Source of the DNA: SB11 sp965222995
GTDB taxonomy: Bacteria; Bacteroidota; Bacteroidia; UBA8524
Assembly (NCBI GenBank): GCA_965222995.1
Contig: OZ244977.1
Coordinates: 1,798,001 to 1,862,000 of the forward strand
Direction of reading: 5' to 3'
Length of the DNA: 64,000 nt
Shown here: one piece after another, positions 1 through 7,804 of the stretch
Layout of the letters: each line of letters opens with the position of its first letter
Numbering within the stretch: the stretch's first letter is position 1
Notes under the pieces: model-generated
Seen by the model: only the letters and a program-made list of their open reading frames with translations
The model's database searches: none
What the model was told of the DNA's origin: nothing
Made by a program: the position numbers and the translations under genes

Positions 1-863
1 GCAGCAGGATTAGGATAAACAATTACTTTAGATATTGAAGCAATTTCTCTAACACCAACACCGGGACCGCCACCACCGGTTTTTCTTTCAAACCGATAAC
101 GAATTGAGTTTGCGATGAAGTTTCCGGCTACTTCATTACCAATAACCTCCATCACAGGTACTTTGTCATCTTTAGTTAACCATTTATACTCTACACGGGT
201 GGAAGGAAAGCCAAAAGATACGGGTAAAGGTTGCTGTATTGAAAAAGAATCTGTTTGGGTAATGGTTGATTTTACTCTTATACAATCGTATGTTTTATAA
301 GGTGTGGTTACCTTTCCCCAACCATCAACTTCATTTTTTCGGGTGCCGCTTTGCCTGTAGCTGCCTACTGTAGGCAATTGTACAGAAACTCTAAAAGTAG
401 AGGTTACCTCATCATTATATTTTAATGGGAAACTGTAAATTTCATCTTTATCAGAATAAAAACCACCCAACGGAAAGTTGTTAAACTTAAAACCAATTCC
501 TTCAGCAGTAAATCTGGTATTTGTTGCTCTGTAAAAATTATACACTTCTTTAAGCGCAAACTGCCCGAAGCCTAATTCATCAGCTATTAGGTTGCCATAG
601 GTATTAAAAAAATAGAAAGCATAAGGTGTTTTTGATGATGCCTCATACTCTACCAACTCTTCATCATTCTTATTTAAGTTTTTAAAGTCCCACGTTTGGT
701 TAGCTCCGGTTTTGTTTACATTAACATTTGCCCCAATAGGCAATACGGTTGCAAACCTAAACGTATCTCCCGAAGCGGGCATATCGCTTCTATTAATTAT
801 TATTTGAGCAGATGTTGCCAACGATAAGCAACTAATTAGTAAGCAAGTATATAAGTTTTTCAT
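1..863 (-). CDS. Secreted T9SS cargo protein, 3' end cut by window edge
   Basis: Translating the minus strand from ATG at 863 gives an open frame to base 1 (287 codons, no stop). Residues 1-20 form a signal peptide ending SAQ, so the product is exported by Sec. The body (residues 21-275) is beta-rich with no family I recognise; it resembles the N-terminal part of many Bacteroidota proteins that describe a value as an object state (TWDF, YEVDGWG-like motifs). The last residues, reading VIVYPNPAA, are the start of a type A T9SS sorting domain, so the missing part is probably about 70 residues of sorting signal. It has its own likely promoter and is separated from the upstream genes by a terminator. 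Function unknown. Confidence 0.85.
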   Translation of the reverse strand, partial: MKNLYTCLLISCLSLATSAQIIINRSDMPASGDTFRFATVLPIGANVNVNKTGANQTWDFKNLNKNDEELVEYEASSKTPYAFYFFNTYGNLIADELGFGQFALKEVYNFYRATNTRFTAEGIGFKFNNFPLGGFYSDKDEIYSFPLKYNDEVTSTFRVSVQLPTVGSYRQSGTRKNEVDGWGKVTTPYKTYDCIRVKSTITQTDSFSIQQPLPVSFGFPSTRVEYKWLTKDDKVPVMEVIGNEVAGNFIANSIRYRFERKTGGGGPGVGVREIASISKVIVYPNPA

Positions 864-877
864 AAGCGGCTTTAAAA

Positions 878-885
878 CAAAAATA
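878..885 (-). promoter_or_regulatory. Bacteroidota -7 element for the T9SS cargo gene
   Basis: The minus strand reads TATTTTTG, an exact TAnnTTTG match, 15 bases before the ATG at 863. No good -33 TTTG is visible, so this is a position-and-motif inference. Confidence 0.45.
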
Positions 886-943
886 AGATGTTTTATTCAG
901 TTTCTAATGTATTGACATGTAGTTTAATCAATATGTTGCTTAA

Positions 944-980
944 CAAAAAAAGGCAGTACTAATTGTACTGCCCTTTTTTA
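944..980 (-). terminator. Rho-independent terminator, possibly bidirectional
   Basis: Perfect 8-bp arms GGCAGTAC (952-959) and GTACTGCC (965-972) around a 5-base loop, with A7 on the left and T7 on the right. On the minus strand it follows the stop of the membrane-protein gene at 994 and so ends that unit before the gene at 863 starts. Confidence 0.85.
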
Positions 981-993
981 TTTGTAGTGATAC

Positions 994-1419
994 TTATATA
1001 TATTTAGGTCTGTCGGTAGAGGTATCTTTTGGGTTTACCCATTTGTCCTCTGCTTTTAGTTGGCTCTCTTTAGATTTCTTTTTACCCCTAAAGAATAGGT
1101 ACAGGTTAAAGAATAGCATTATACCCAGGTAAATTGAGAAGCCACCTATTTTAGAACTCAATGCCTCAAACACGTCCTGTGCTCCGGTTATTTCATAGGC
1201 TATTCTTAAAGTTAAGAAAGCAAAGCCTAAGTTTAACAAGTAAAAACCTACTTGAAACAACTTATTGGTAGAGGTAGCAATTTCTTCCCGCCCTCTAAAA
1301 ATATCGAGCATAAAAACCTTTCCGTTTCTAAACAATACACGAGCTACATAATAAGTAAGCCCAATGGTTACGGGTAAGTAGATACTGTAAGCAATGATAA
1401 TGGGTGATGTTGTGTTCAT
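994..1419 (-). CDS. Small integral membrane protein, paralogue of upstream neighbour
   Basis: This is a 141-residue protein with three predicted membrane segments (about residues 7-27, 54-75 and 93-110) and a charged, lysine-rich C-terminal tail that is probably cytoplasmic. I do not recognise a named family. It is clearly related to the gene 11 bases upstream: both start with a YLPV segment leading to Y-V-(A/G)-R-(A/V)-L-(F/Y), and both share G-x-Y-L-L-N-L-G-(F/Y)-A in the second segment. The two are therefore a tandem duplication in one operon read from the promoter near 1888-1917. Paired paralogues of this size may form a heteromeric membrane complex, but nothing in the sequence shows a substrate. 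Confidence 0.75.
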   Translation of the reverse strand: MNTTSPIIIAYSIYLPVTIGLTYYVARVLFRNGKVFMLDIFRGREEIATSTNKLFQVGFYLLNLGFAFLTLRIAYEITGAQDVFEALSSKIGGFSIYLGIMLFFNLYLFFRGKKKSKESQLKAEDKWVNPKDTSTDRPKYI

Positions 1420-1430
1420 GGCTTTAATGT

Positions 1431-1808
1431 TTAAGATGAATGACTGTTTAAGTTTTGATATAACCGTTTTAGCTGTTTACTAAAGCGAGTGAAACTATAC
1501 ATATTTATATAGTGTATTATACCCAAAAGAAGGACTAAGGTTCCTAAGTGTGTGCTTACATCTTCTATCAGTTCAGTGAGGCTGTTAATACTTCCCCAAC
1601 CGTTGATAGAATATGTAGCATACCCAAGATTTAAAAGATAATAGCCTGTGAGCAAAAACATATTAAAGGCTTTTGCCATTACTTTATTATTATGAAAGCT
1701 ATCTACCAAAAAAGGCCCACCACTTTTGTATAGTGCCCTACCCACATATACTGTTATATAAAATATTACTGGTAAGTAAACACAATATGCAGCGATGTTA
1801 TAATTCAT
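1431..1808 (-). CDS. Small integral membrane protein, first of a paralogous pair
   Basis: This is a 125-residue protein with three predicted membrane segments (about residues 6-24, 50-68 and 87-104) and a short basic tail. It shares the YLPV start, the R-A-L-Y-x-S-G turn and the G-Y-Y-L-L-N-L-G-Y-A segment with the downstream gene at 994-1419. The pair is co-directional with an 11-base gap, so they are very likely co-transcribed. The ATG at 1808 lies about 80 bases after a well-formed Bacteroidota promoter. No catalytic motif is visible and no function can be given from sequence. Confidence 0.75.
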   Translation of the reverse strand: MNYNIAAYCVYLPVIFYITVYVGRALYKSGGPFLVDSFHNNKVMAKAFNMFLLTGYYLLNLGYATYSINGWGSINSLTELIEDVSTHLGTLVLLLGIIHYINMYSFTRFSKQLKRLYQNLNSHSS

Positions 1809-1887
1809 AATATAATATTTTCAATAATTAATGAAAATTAATGTTTTTAAAAAAAAAAAGGTTTTCACCTCTCTTCTAATTCCAACA

Positions 1888-1917
1888 CAAAGATAGATAA
1901 ATAATTTTATTTTCAAA
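1888..1917 (-). promoter_or_regulatory. Bacteroidota -33/-7 promoter for the membrane-protein pair
   Basis: On the minus strand TTTG (1917-1914) is followed after 18 bases by TATCTTTG (1895-1888), an exact TAnnTTTG. Spacing and motif equal those of the promoter at 58091-58120. The transcript would have a leader of about 70 bases before the ATG at 1808. Confidence 0.7.
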
Positions 1918-1983
1918 AAATATTGAAAATATTATACAAAGTATGGAGGCTAAATTATGTAACTTGCACATTAAAGAGCAGTT

Positions 1984-3366
1984 ATGAGAAAACTCTATAT
2001 CAAACTTGTACTTATCTTGACTGTTATAAACGGATTCTCGCAAAACTCTACTCCGTTTTATGACTTCACATCTAAAAAATGGGGAATAGCTGATACCATA
2101 ACCGGTAAAATAATTACCCCTGCCATATATAAGAAAATCTGGTGGAGTGAAGGGCTATATGTAGTTAAGCAAAATGATAAGTTTGGCTATGTAGATGAAA
2201 ATGGAGATGTCACAGTTAGCATTGATTACCAGTTTGTAGCAAGATTTGAACACCATATTATTATTGCCAAAAAGAAATTTAAACGTGGCGCAATTGATGC
2301 CAAAAACAACATTATAATACCTTTTAAATACAAGAAAATAACGTATGAGAGTGGGTATTTTACTGTCCATAACACTAATGGAAAAGCCGCTTTTTTTGAC
2401 AGCCTGGGAAACAAAGTTTTGCCTTTTAGCTACGATCAGCTTATCTATCAGCCCAACTATAATCTTATTCTTGCCAAGAAAAATAGAAAATGGGGCTGTA
2501 TAGACTTGAGTGGCAAGGTGATTATTCCATTTAAACATTCCTATATGAGCCATCCAAATAATGGATTTATTGAAGCTTCCAGAATTGAAAGCAAGTATGG
2601 AGTATATAATACAAAAGGTAAGGTAGTTATCCCCCTTGACTATGAAGATATGTACTCAATTTCAAATGGTACTATCGGCTTGAAGAAAAATGGTTTATTC
2701 GGTATTGTAGATACCACAGGAAAAGTAATTATTCCTTATACATATCAACAGTTGCAACCTTTTAAATACGGATTGGCGGCTGTAGAACAAAATAACAAAT
2801 GGGGTGCTGTTAATATGAATAATGAAGTTATAATACCTCTTGAATATGATGCCATACTTATTTTTAAGGATAGTATATCACCAGTAAAGAAAAGTAACAA
2901 GTTTGGTTATATTAACTCACATGGGAAGTTAGTTACACCTATTATATATGATGAAGTAAATAACTTCTCAAATAGATTTGGTTTAGTCAGAAAAGATAGC
3001 TTATGGGGACTTGTAAACACTAAGGGGAAGGTTATTATCCCACCCTTATATGACCACCTAACAATCCATCCTAACATTGTTGTAGCCAAAAAAAATAAAA
3101 ATTACGGCATTCTTACTTTGGACAATCAGCCAATACTCGATTTTGACTATCAATACATTGGGAGCATATCAAAAACTCCGAAAAAGTTATCAGTTATCAA
3201 AAAAGACAATAGATATGGGTTTGTAAATAATAGAGGCGAAATTGTTATCCCTATAATTTATGACAATGTAAGGAACTTTAATGGTAACTGGGCTTGCGTT
3301 ACTCTCAATAAGGAAACTTTTTTAATCAATAAGCAAGGGAAAAAGCTATCCCTAAAAATTGATTAA
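1984..3366 (+). CDS. Secreted WG-repeat protein
   Basis: This is a 460-residue protein with a signal peptide (about residues 1-20, ending GFSQ) followed by roughly ten to eleven degenerate WG repeats filling the rest of the chain. Each repeat reads approximately (W/F/Y)-G-x-(I/V)-(D/N)-x-x-G-(K/E)-(V/I)-I-I-P-x-x-Y-(D/E), for example around residues 225-240 and 335-355. WG repeats (KWG Leptospira family) make beta-rich scaffolds usually tied to protein-protein contact outside the cytoplasm. No enzyme domain and no T9SS tail are present, so it is probably periplasmic. It is transcribed alone and converges on mutS2 with no gap: its TAA at 3364-3366 abuts the opposing stop at 3367. Confidence 0.85.
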   Translation: MRKLYIKLVLILTVINGFSQNSTPFYDFTSKKWGIADTITGKIITPAIYKKIWWSEGLYVVKQNDKFGYVDENGDVTVSIDYQFVARFEHHIIIAKKKFKRGAIDAKNNIIIPFKYKKITYESGYFTVHNTNGKAAFFDSLGNKVLPFSYDQLIYQPNYNLILAKKNRKWGCIDLSGKVIIPFKHSYMSHPNNGFIEASRIESKYGVYNTKGKVVIPLDYEDMYSISNGTIGLKKNGLFGIVDTTGKVIIPYTYQQLQPFKYGLAAVEQNNKWGAVNMNNEVIIPLEYDAILIFKDSISPVKKSNKFGYINSHGKLVTPIIYDEVNNFSNRFGLVRKDSLWGLVNTKGKVIIPPLYDHLTIHPNIVVAKKNKNYGILTLDNQPILDFDYQYIGSISKTPKKLSVIKKDNRYGFVNNRGEIVIPIIYDNVRNFNGNWACVTLNKETFLINKQGKKLSLKID

Positions 3367-3615
3367 TCATTTCAGCTTCACAATACTTACCCCTGCCCCG
3401 CCTAAGTCAATATGTTCGTCCTCTATACTATTTACTACTTTTAGTTTTTTAAGGTTATCTCTTAATAGCTTTCTCAAAATACCATCACCTTTACCGTGTA
3501 CAATTCGCAAACGTTCAAACCCAGTAATTACAGCCTTATCAATAAAAGCAAAAGCTTCGTTAAGAGCTTCATCGCCTCGTTTACCGCGTAAATCTATTTC
3601 GGGCTTAAAGTCCAT
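3367..3615 (-). CDS. Smr domain, detached C-terminus of MutS2
   Basis: This is an 82-residue open frame forming a complete Smr domain: the DLRG motif near residues 8-11 and the HGKG motif near residues 43-46 are both present, and the last strand (GGAGVSIVKL) closes the fold. In MutS2 the Smr domain is the nuclease/branched-DNA or collided-ribosome acting module. It lies in the same frame as the mutS2 gene immediately upstream; a single TAA at 3651-3649 and 11 open codons separate the two. Together they give 788 codons, the usual length of a Bacteroidota MutS2. ATG at 3615 is the first Met after the stop, with only weak AAAGAG upstream, so separate translation is possible but unproven. It could equally be the untranslated end of a broken gene. 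Confidence 0.7.
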   Translation of the reverse strand: MDFKPEIDLRGKRGDEALNEAFAFIDKAVITGFERLRIVHGKGDGILRKLLRDNLKKLKVVNSIEDEHIDLGGAGVSIVKLK

Positions 3616-3648
3616 TAGCTCTTTAGTAACATTTATACCCTTAAATGT

Positions 3649-3651
3649 TTA
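3649..3651 (-). other. In-frame TAA that splits mutS2 from its Smr domain
   Basis: Reading the minus strand, codons run K-K-I-Q-stop-T-F-K-G-I-N-V-T-K-E-L-M-D-F-K-P with no change of frame. The stop sits in the variable linker before the Smr domain. A single base change (for example from CAA, AAA or GAA) or a sequencing error would create it. Confidence 0.9.
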
Positions 3652-5733
3652 TTGTATTTTCTTAGCTTCTTTAACACTAATTTTTTCCAGCTTGTTCAGT
3701 TCAACACTACTCCGCAAATCACCAAAAGCTACTACTGCCTTTTTGCCCTTCATACTAAGCAACTCCCCTACTACAAACTGGCCTTTGATACGTACTTTAT
3801 TGCCTACTTCGAAGCCATCACTAGGCAGAACAGTTACTTTCTCTTTTTCTACTTCGGTTTGCAGTTTCACTCGTTGTTCATCCAAGTTTTTGCGGGCTTT
3901 TTCTGTTTTTTCTTTATTGGCCTTGTTCTCTTTTATCTTCTTGATAGTATTCTCTACCGCTTGGTTAGATTGGTTGATAATCTCCAATGCTTCTTCTTTT
4001 GCCTTCTGTAGAATAGCTTTCTTTTTAGTATCTATGCCTTTCTTTATCTCCTCATAATGGCTGATAAGTTTATCTACGTGCTCTTGCTTTTGTAAAAGCT
4101 CTGCACGGGCATCTTTCACTTCTTTCTGCTCTCGCTCTAATCGGATAATTAACTCATCAACGTTCTTTTGTTTGTTCCCTACTTTCTTGCGTGCTTGTTG
4201 TAACACCTTTTTGTTTAGCCCTATTTTTTGTGCTACTTCAAAGGCAAAAGAACTACCCGGATTGCCTATCTCTAAACGGTATAAGGGCTTTAAGTTATGA
4301 GTATCGTAAGCCATGCTGGCATTTACCATCCCTTCACTATTATTAGCCAAAAGTTTAAGGTTACTAAAGTGTGTCGTAATTACCCCATAAGCCTTTTGTT
4401 GGTTCAGTTCTTCCAGTATCGCTTCTGCCATTGGCCCGCCAAACTGAGGGTCGGTTCCTGTTCCCATCTCATCCACCAAGAACAAAGTTTTTCGGTCAGC
4501 AGCATTTATAAAATGCTTCATGTTTTTAAGGTGCGAACTATAGGTACTTAAATCATTTTCTAAAGATTGTTCATCGCCAATATCAATAAACAATTGTTTG
4601 AAGATACCCATTACCGATTTTTCGTGCATTGGAACAGGCACTCCGCACTGCATCATGTATTGTAATAATCCCAATGTTTTTAAGGCTACCGACTTACCTC
4701 CAGCGTTAGGACCTGATATTACAATTATTCTTTGCTCACGGCTAAGCTCCATACTCATGGGAACTACTTCTAAGTCCTGAGCCTTATGGTTTAGCCATAA
4801 CAACGGGTGGAAAGCATCTCGCCATACAAATGCCGTTTTGTTTTGAATTTTTGGTACTAAACCGTTTATGTTTATGGCAAAAGCAGCCTTTGCACGTATA
4901 AAGTCTATTATTCCTAACTTTTGATAGTAGAGGGTAAGATTAGGTACTTCGGGTTCTATTTCAAGTGTGATTGCCTTGAGTATTTTTTCTGCCTCACGCT
5001 TTCGGGCTATTTGTAGCTCACGTAATTGGTTGTTAAGCTCCAATACTTCGGTAGGTTCAATATAATACACCTGCCCTGTATTAGACTCATCATGCACTAA
5101 ACCGGGTATTTTACGTTTATGCTCTGCTAAAATGGGTATTACCATGCGGTTATCGCGCACGGTTACATCAGTATCAGCAGCCCATCCTTGGTCTTGAGCA
5201 CGTTTAAATATGCGGTTTACTTTCCTACCCAGTTCTCGCTCTGCCTCAACAATACCTGCTTGTATGTCCAGCAATTCAGGCGATGCTGAAGGTTTTATAA
5301 CGCCTTCTTTGTCAATTACACGGTCTATTTTGCGGATGATACTATCATCAAAATTTACATCACTAAAGAGCTCTAATAGTTGAGGAAACTCCTCTTCTCT
5401 AAACTGAACAAAACGGGCTATTTGCCCAAAAGTAGTTAGCGAAAGGCGAATTTCATGCAACTGGTGTTCTAACAAAAAGAAACCTGCAATGCCTATATGC
5501 TTAAAGTGCTTGGTAGCATCTATATAGTTTTCTGTAGGGAAATTTGCCCCTGCTTGCAGTATTTGTAGAAATTCATCGGTTTGTGCCAGCCAGCGTGTTA
5601 CCAACTCGTGCGAAGTACTAAACTTCATCTTATCTACAAAAGCTGTCCCTAAAGGGCTTAAACACTTCTCTCTAATCTTTTCTCTTATGGTATCGAAGCC
5701 TAATTTCTCTTCGATATTTCTGGGATAATTCAT
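3649..5733 (-). CDS. mutS2: Endonuclease MutS2, core lacking Smr domain
   Basis: This is a 694-residue MutS2 core. The clamp and core region is followed by the MutS-type ATPase: Walker A GPNAGGKS near residue 342, Walker B LFLVDEMGTGTD near 418, and the conserved TTHFSNLK segment. A long charged coiled coil (about residues 520-620) and a small beta-barrel linker (about 635-685, GNKVRIKG) end the chain. MutS2 does not act in mismatch repair; in bacteria it suppresses recombination or rescues collided ribosomes, the latter depending on the Smr domain. Here translation stops at the TAA at 3649-3651 just before Smr, so the product may retain ATPase and clamp but lack nuclease activity unless the stop is read through or is an artefact. 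Confidence 0.9.
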   Translation of the reverse strand: MNYPRNIEEKLGFDTIREKIREKCLSPLGTAFVDKMKFSTSHELVTRWLAQTDEFLQILQAGANFPTENYIDATKHFKHIGIAGFFLLEHQLHEIRLSLTTFGQIARFVQFREEEFPQLLELFSDVNFDDSIIRKIDRVIDKEGVIKPSASPELLDIQAGIVEAERELGRKVNRIFKRAQDQGWAADTDVTVRDNRMVIPILAEHKRKIPGLVHDESNTGQVYYIEPTEVLELNNQLRELQIARKREAEKILKAITLEIEPEVPNLTLYYQKLGIIDFIRAKAAFAININGLVPKIQNKTAFVWRDAFHPLLWLNHKAQDLEVVPMSMELSREQRIIVISGPNAGGKSVALKTLGLLQYMMQCGVPVPMHEKSVMGIFKQLFIDIGDEQSLENDLSTYSSHLKNMKHFINAADRKTLFLVDEMGTGTDPQFGGPMAEAILEELNQQKAYGVITTHFSNLKLLANNSEGMVNASMAYDTHNLKPLYRLEIGNPGSSFAFEVAQKIGLNKKVLQQARKKVGNKQKNVDELIIRLEREQKEVKDARAELLQKQEHVDKLISHYEEIKKGIDTKKKAILQKAKEEALEIINQSNQAVENTIKKIKENKANKEKTEKARKNLDEQRVKLQTEVEKEKVTVLPSDGFEVGNKVRIKGQFVVGELLSMKGKKAVVAFGDLRSSVELNKLEKISVKEAKKIQ

Positions 5734-5790
5734 GTATTATTCTTCCTTGGCTTTAAGTAAGCCATTCCTAATTTCTCTTACTTTAATCAG

Positions 5791-6279
5791 TTATTTTTCC
5801 GTTGGGTATTTCTTGCCTCTTAGTAATAACTCAACTACTTGACTTAATCGCTTTTCTCTGGTTGCATCCTGTTTAGGTTCTGCTACCCACCGAGCATATT
5901 CTTTCCTTCCAAAAACAGACAAGTTTTCAAAAATATCTTTTGCTTTTGGGTTAGATGCTAAGAGTTGTTGCAAAGCAACCGGAACTATGCTTACCTCTTT
6001 TTCAATGTCTTGCTCAAGAATGACATGTACTGAATCTCCTGCTCCTTTACCAATTCTCTCTCGTATAGATTTTAATATGACCAAGGCATGCTTCCCCTCA
6101 CCGGCACTTGCTAATGCACCTTTATAATTTTCTCCGTCAATAGAAGCTGTAATTTTTACCCTTCCACCTACTCCAAACTCCTCTTTTGCATCATAGGGAA
6201 AATCAACATATATCCAACCCCCACCTGCATTTTTCAATACAGCATCAAATTCGTATTTCTTTACTTTTTGCTTTACCAC
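5791..6279 (-). CDS. DUF1905 / YdeI-OmpD-associated family protein
   Basis: This is a 162-residue protein of two parts. Residues 1-95 match the DUF1905 fold, a small beta-barrel whose signature here is GGGWIYVDFPYDA followed by KITASIDG and the E-Q-D-I-E-K-E strand. Residues 100-162 resemble the YdeI/OmpD-associated C-terminal helix pair (P-x-x-L-x-x-x-L-x-x-N-P-x-A, then F-x-x-L-x-x-x-x-R-K-E-Y-x-R-W-V). The molecular function of the family is not established. It overlaps the end of the deoxyhypusine-synthase-like gene by 7 bases, so translation is probably coupled, but I know of no reason why the two should work together. Confidence 0.8.
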   Translation of the reverse strand: MVKQKVKKYEFDAVLKNAGGGWIYVDFPYDAKEEFGVGGRVKITASIDGENYKGALASAGEGKHALVILKSIRERIGKGAGDSVHVILEQDIEKEVSIVPVALQQLLASNPKAKDIFENLSVFGRKEYARWVAEPKQDATREKRLSQVVELLLRGKKYPTEK

Positions 6280-7247
6280 CCTAATAAATATCCAAAAATC
6301 AGTGGGGCTACAATGGTAGCATCACTTTCAATTATGTACTTTGGGGTGTCAATATCCAGTTTACCCCAAGTTATTTTTTCATTCGGCACGGCACCACTAT
6401 ATGAGCCATACGATGTAGTAGAATCACTAATTTGGCAGAAATAGCTCCAAAAAGGCACATCTTCCCACTCTAAGTCTTGGTACATCATAGGTACTACGCA
6501 TATAGGGAAATCTCCTGCTATACCTCCACCAATTTGGAAGAAGCCTATGCCTTTCCCTTCGCTGTTATTTCTGTACCAGTCTGCCAGCCAAACCATGTAC
6601 TCAATACCGCTTTTCATAGTACTGGCTTGCAACTCACCTTTAATAATGTAACTGGCAAAAATGTTCCCCATGGTACTGTCTTCCCAGCCGGGTACTATAA
6701 TAGGGATGTTCTTTTCTGCTGCTGCCAACATCCAGCTATGCTCAACAGGTATTTCGTAATGCTCTTTTAAAGCTCCACTCAACAATAGCTTATACATATA
6801 CTCGTGCGGGAAATAACGTTCTCCTTTAGCTTCAGCATCTTTCCATATTTTGAAAATATGCTCTTGTATTCTTCTAAAGGCTTCTTCTTCGGGTATGCAG
6901 GTATCGGTAACACGGTTAAAACCATTCTCTAACAAATCCCACTCTTCTTTGGGACTTAAATCACGGTAGTTAGGCACACGCTTGTAATGCGTATGTGCTA
7001 CCAAATTCATTATGTCCTCCTCAAGGTTTGCCCCAGTACAGCTTATTATGGCTACTTTATCTTGGCGTATCATTTCTGCTAATGATATTCCTAGCTCCGC
7101 GGTACTCATCGCTCCTGCCAAGCTCACCAACATTTTACCACCTTCGTTTAAATGTGCTTCGTAACCTTTGGCTGCATCCACCAAAGCGGCGGCATTAAAA
7201 TGACGGTAATGGTGAGTAATAAACTGCGATATAGGTCCTTTAGTCAT
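6273..7247 (-). CDS. Deoxyhypusine synthase family protein
   Basis: This is a 324-residue member of the deoxyhypusine synthase (DHS) family. It keeps the NAD-binding start (LVSLAGAMSTAELG), the SCTGAN segment, the GG-x-x-GD-F region and, near the C-terminus, S-G-A-x-P-x-E-x-x-(S/T)-W-G-K-(I/L). The lysine in that last motif, about residue 296, corresponds to the active-site lysine that carries the aminobutyl intermediate in eukaryotic DHS. Bacteria have no eIF5A substrate of that type, and characterised bacterial homologues make polyamines such as homospermidine by transferring aminobutyl groups from spermidine to another amine. A polyamine role is the likeliest here. It is first in an operon with the DUF1905 gene and has a matching -7 element upstream. 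Confidence 0.85.
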   Translation of the reverse strand: MTKGPISQFITHHYRHFNAAALVDAAKGYEAHLNEGGKMLVSLAGAMSTAELGISLAEMIRQDKVAIISCTGANLEEDIMNLVAHTHYKRVPNYRDLSPKEEWDLLENGFNRVTDTCIPEEEAFRRIQEHIFKIWKDAEAKGERYFPHEYMYKLLLSGALKEHYEIPVEHSWMLAAAEKNIPIIVPGWEDSTMGNIFASYIIKGELQASTMKSGIEYMVWLADWYRNNSEGKGIGFFQIGGGIAGDFPICVVPMMYQDLEWEDVPFWSYFCQISDSTTSYGSYSGAVPNEKITWGKLDIDTPKYIIESDATIVAPLIFGYLLGW

Positions 7248-7269
7248 AATCTTTCTTCTTTAAGGGTAG

Positions 7270-7277
7270 CAAAAATA
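7270..7277 (-). promoter_or_regulatory. -7 element for the DHS-DUF1905 operon
   Basis: The minus strand reads TATTTTTG (exact TAnnTTTG) 22 bases before the ATG at 7247. A back-to-back element for the GNAT gene lies at about 7317-7324, so the 86-base gap holds two divergent promoters. Confidence 0.55.
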
Positions 7278-7333
7278 GCCATATTCTATTATGTGTGGAC
7301 TATTACTTTTATATGTGTACTTTAGTTTCGTAT

Positions 7334-7804
7334 ATGGAAGACACCAAAGCAAAAGCTACTTACTCACGAACCAATTCTTTAGATAATAAATATTTAGAGC
7401 TGATGGAAAGTTTTGATGCTGAATTGAGAGCAACATACGGAGCACACCAAGATGAGGCAGACAAAAATAATGTATTTGAGGAAGCTATTAATATTGTACT
7501 GGTTTACTATGGTAATAAAATAGCAGGGTGTGGCGGATACAAATTACATCATAAAAATACTGCGGAGATAAAGCGCGTATATATATTGCCTGAATACAGG
7601 GGCAAAGGCTTAGGTATTGGTTTGATGAATGAAATAGAGCAATGGGCAAAGGAAGATAGTTTTAAATACCTTATTTTAGAAACAGGAGACCAACAACACG
7701 AAGCAATAGCACTTTATAGAAAAATAGGCTATTACGATATACCCAAATATGCTCCTTATTTGGATAGCCCTGTAAGTGTCTGCCTAAAAAAAGATATTGC
7801 TTAA
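7334..7804 (+). CDS. GNAT family N-acetyltransferase
   Basis: This protein of about 156 residues has a GNAT fold: a central strand pair (IAGCGGYKL), the strand leading to acetyl-CoA binding (EIKRVYILPEYRGKGLGIGLM, where R-G-K-G-L-G is the Q/R-x-x-G-x-G/A loop) and the ALYRKIGYYDIPKY segment. It transfers an acetyl group from acetyl-CoA to an amine; the substrate cannot be read from sequence. The frame is open from 7295, but a TACTTTAG -7-like element at 7317-7324 would put the transcript start near 7331, so I place the start at the ATG at 7334 (MEDTK). It faces the methyltransferase gene tail to tail, with stops adjoining at 7804/7805. Confidence 0.85.
   Translation: MEDTKAKATYSRTNSLDNKYLELMESFDAELRATYGAHQDEADKNNVFEEAINIVLVYYGNKIAGCGGYKLHHKNTAEIKRVYILPEYRGKGLGIGLMNEIEQWAKEDSFKYLILETGDQQHEAIALYRKIGYYDIPKYAPYLDSPVSVCLKKDIA

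Noticed and set aside
3367..3651. Frameshift as the cause of the mutS2 break
   Set aside because: The stop and the Smr domain are in the same frame (33 bases between 3648 and 3615), so no indel is needed.
3359..4057. Plus-strand open frame of 232 codons opposite mutS2
   Set aside because: Serine- and leucine-rich antisense frame over the well-supported MutS2 coiled coil; no motif or start signal.
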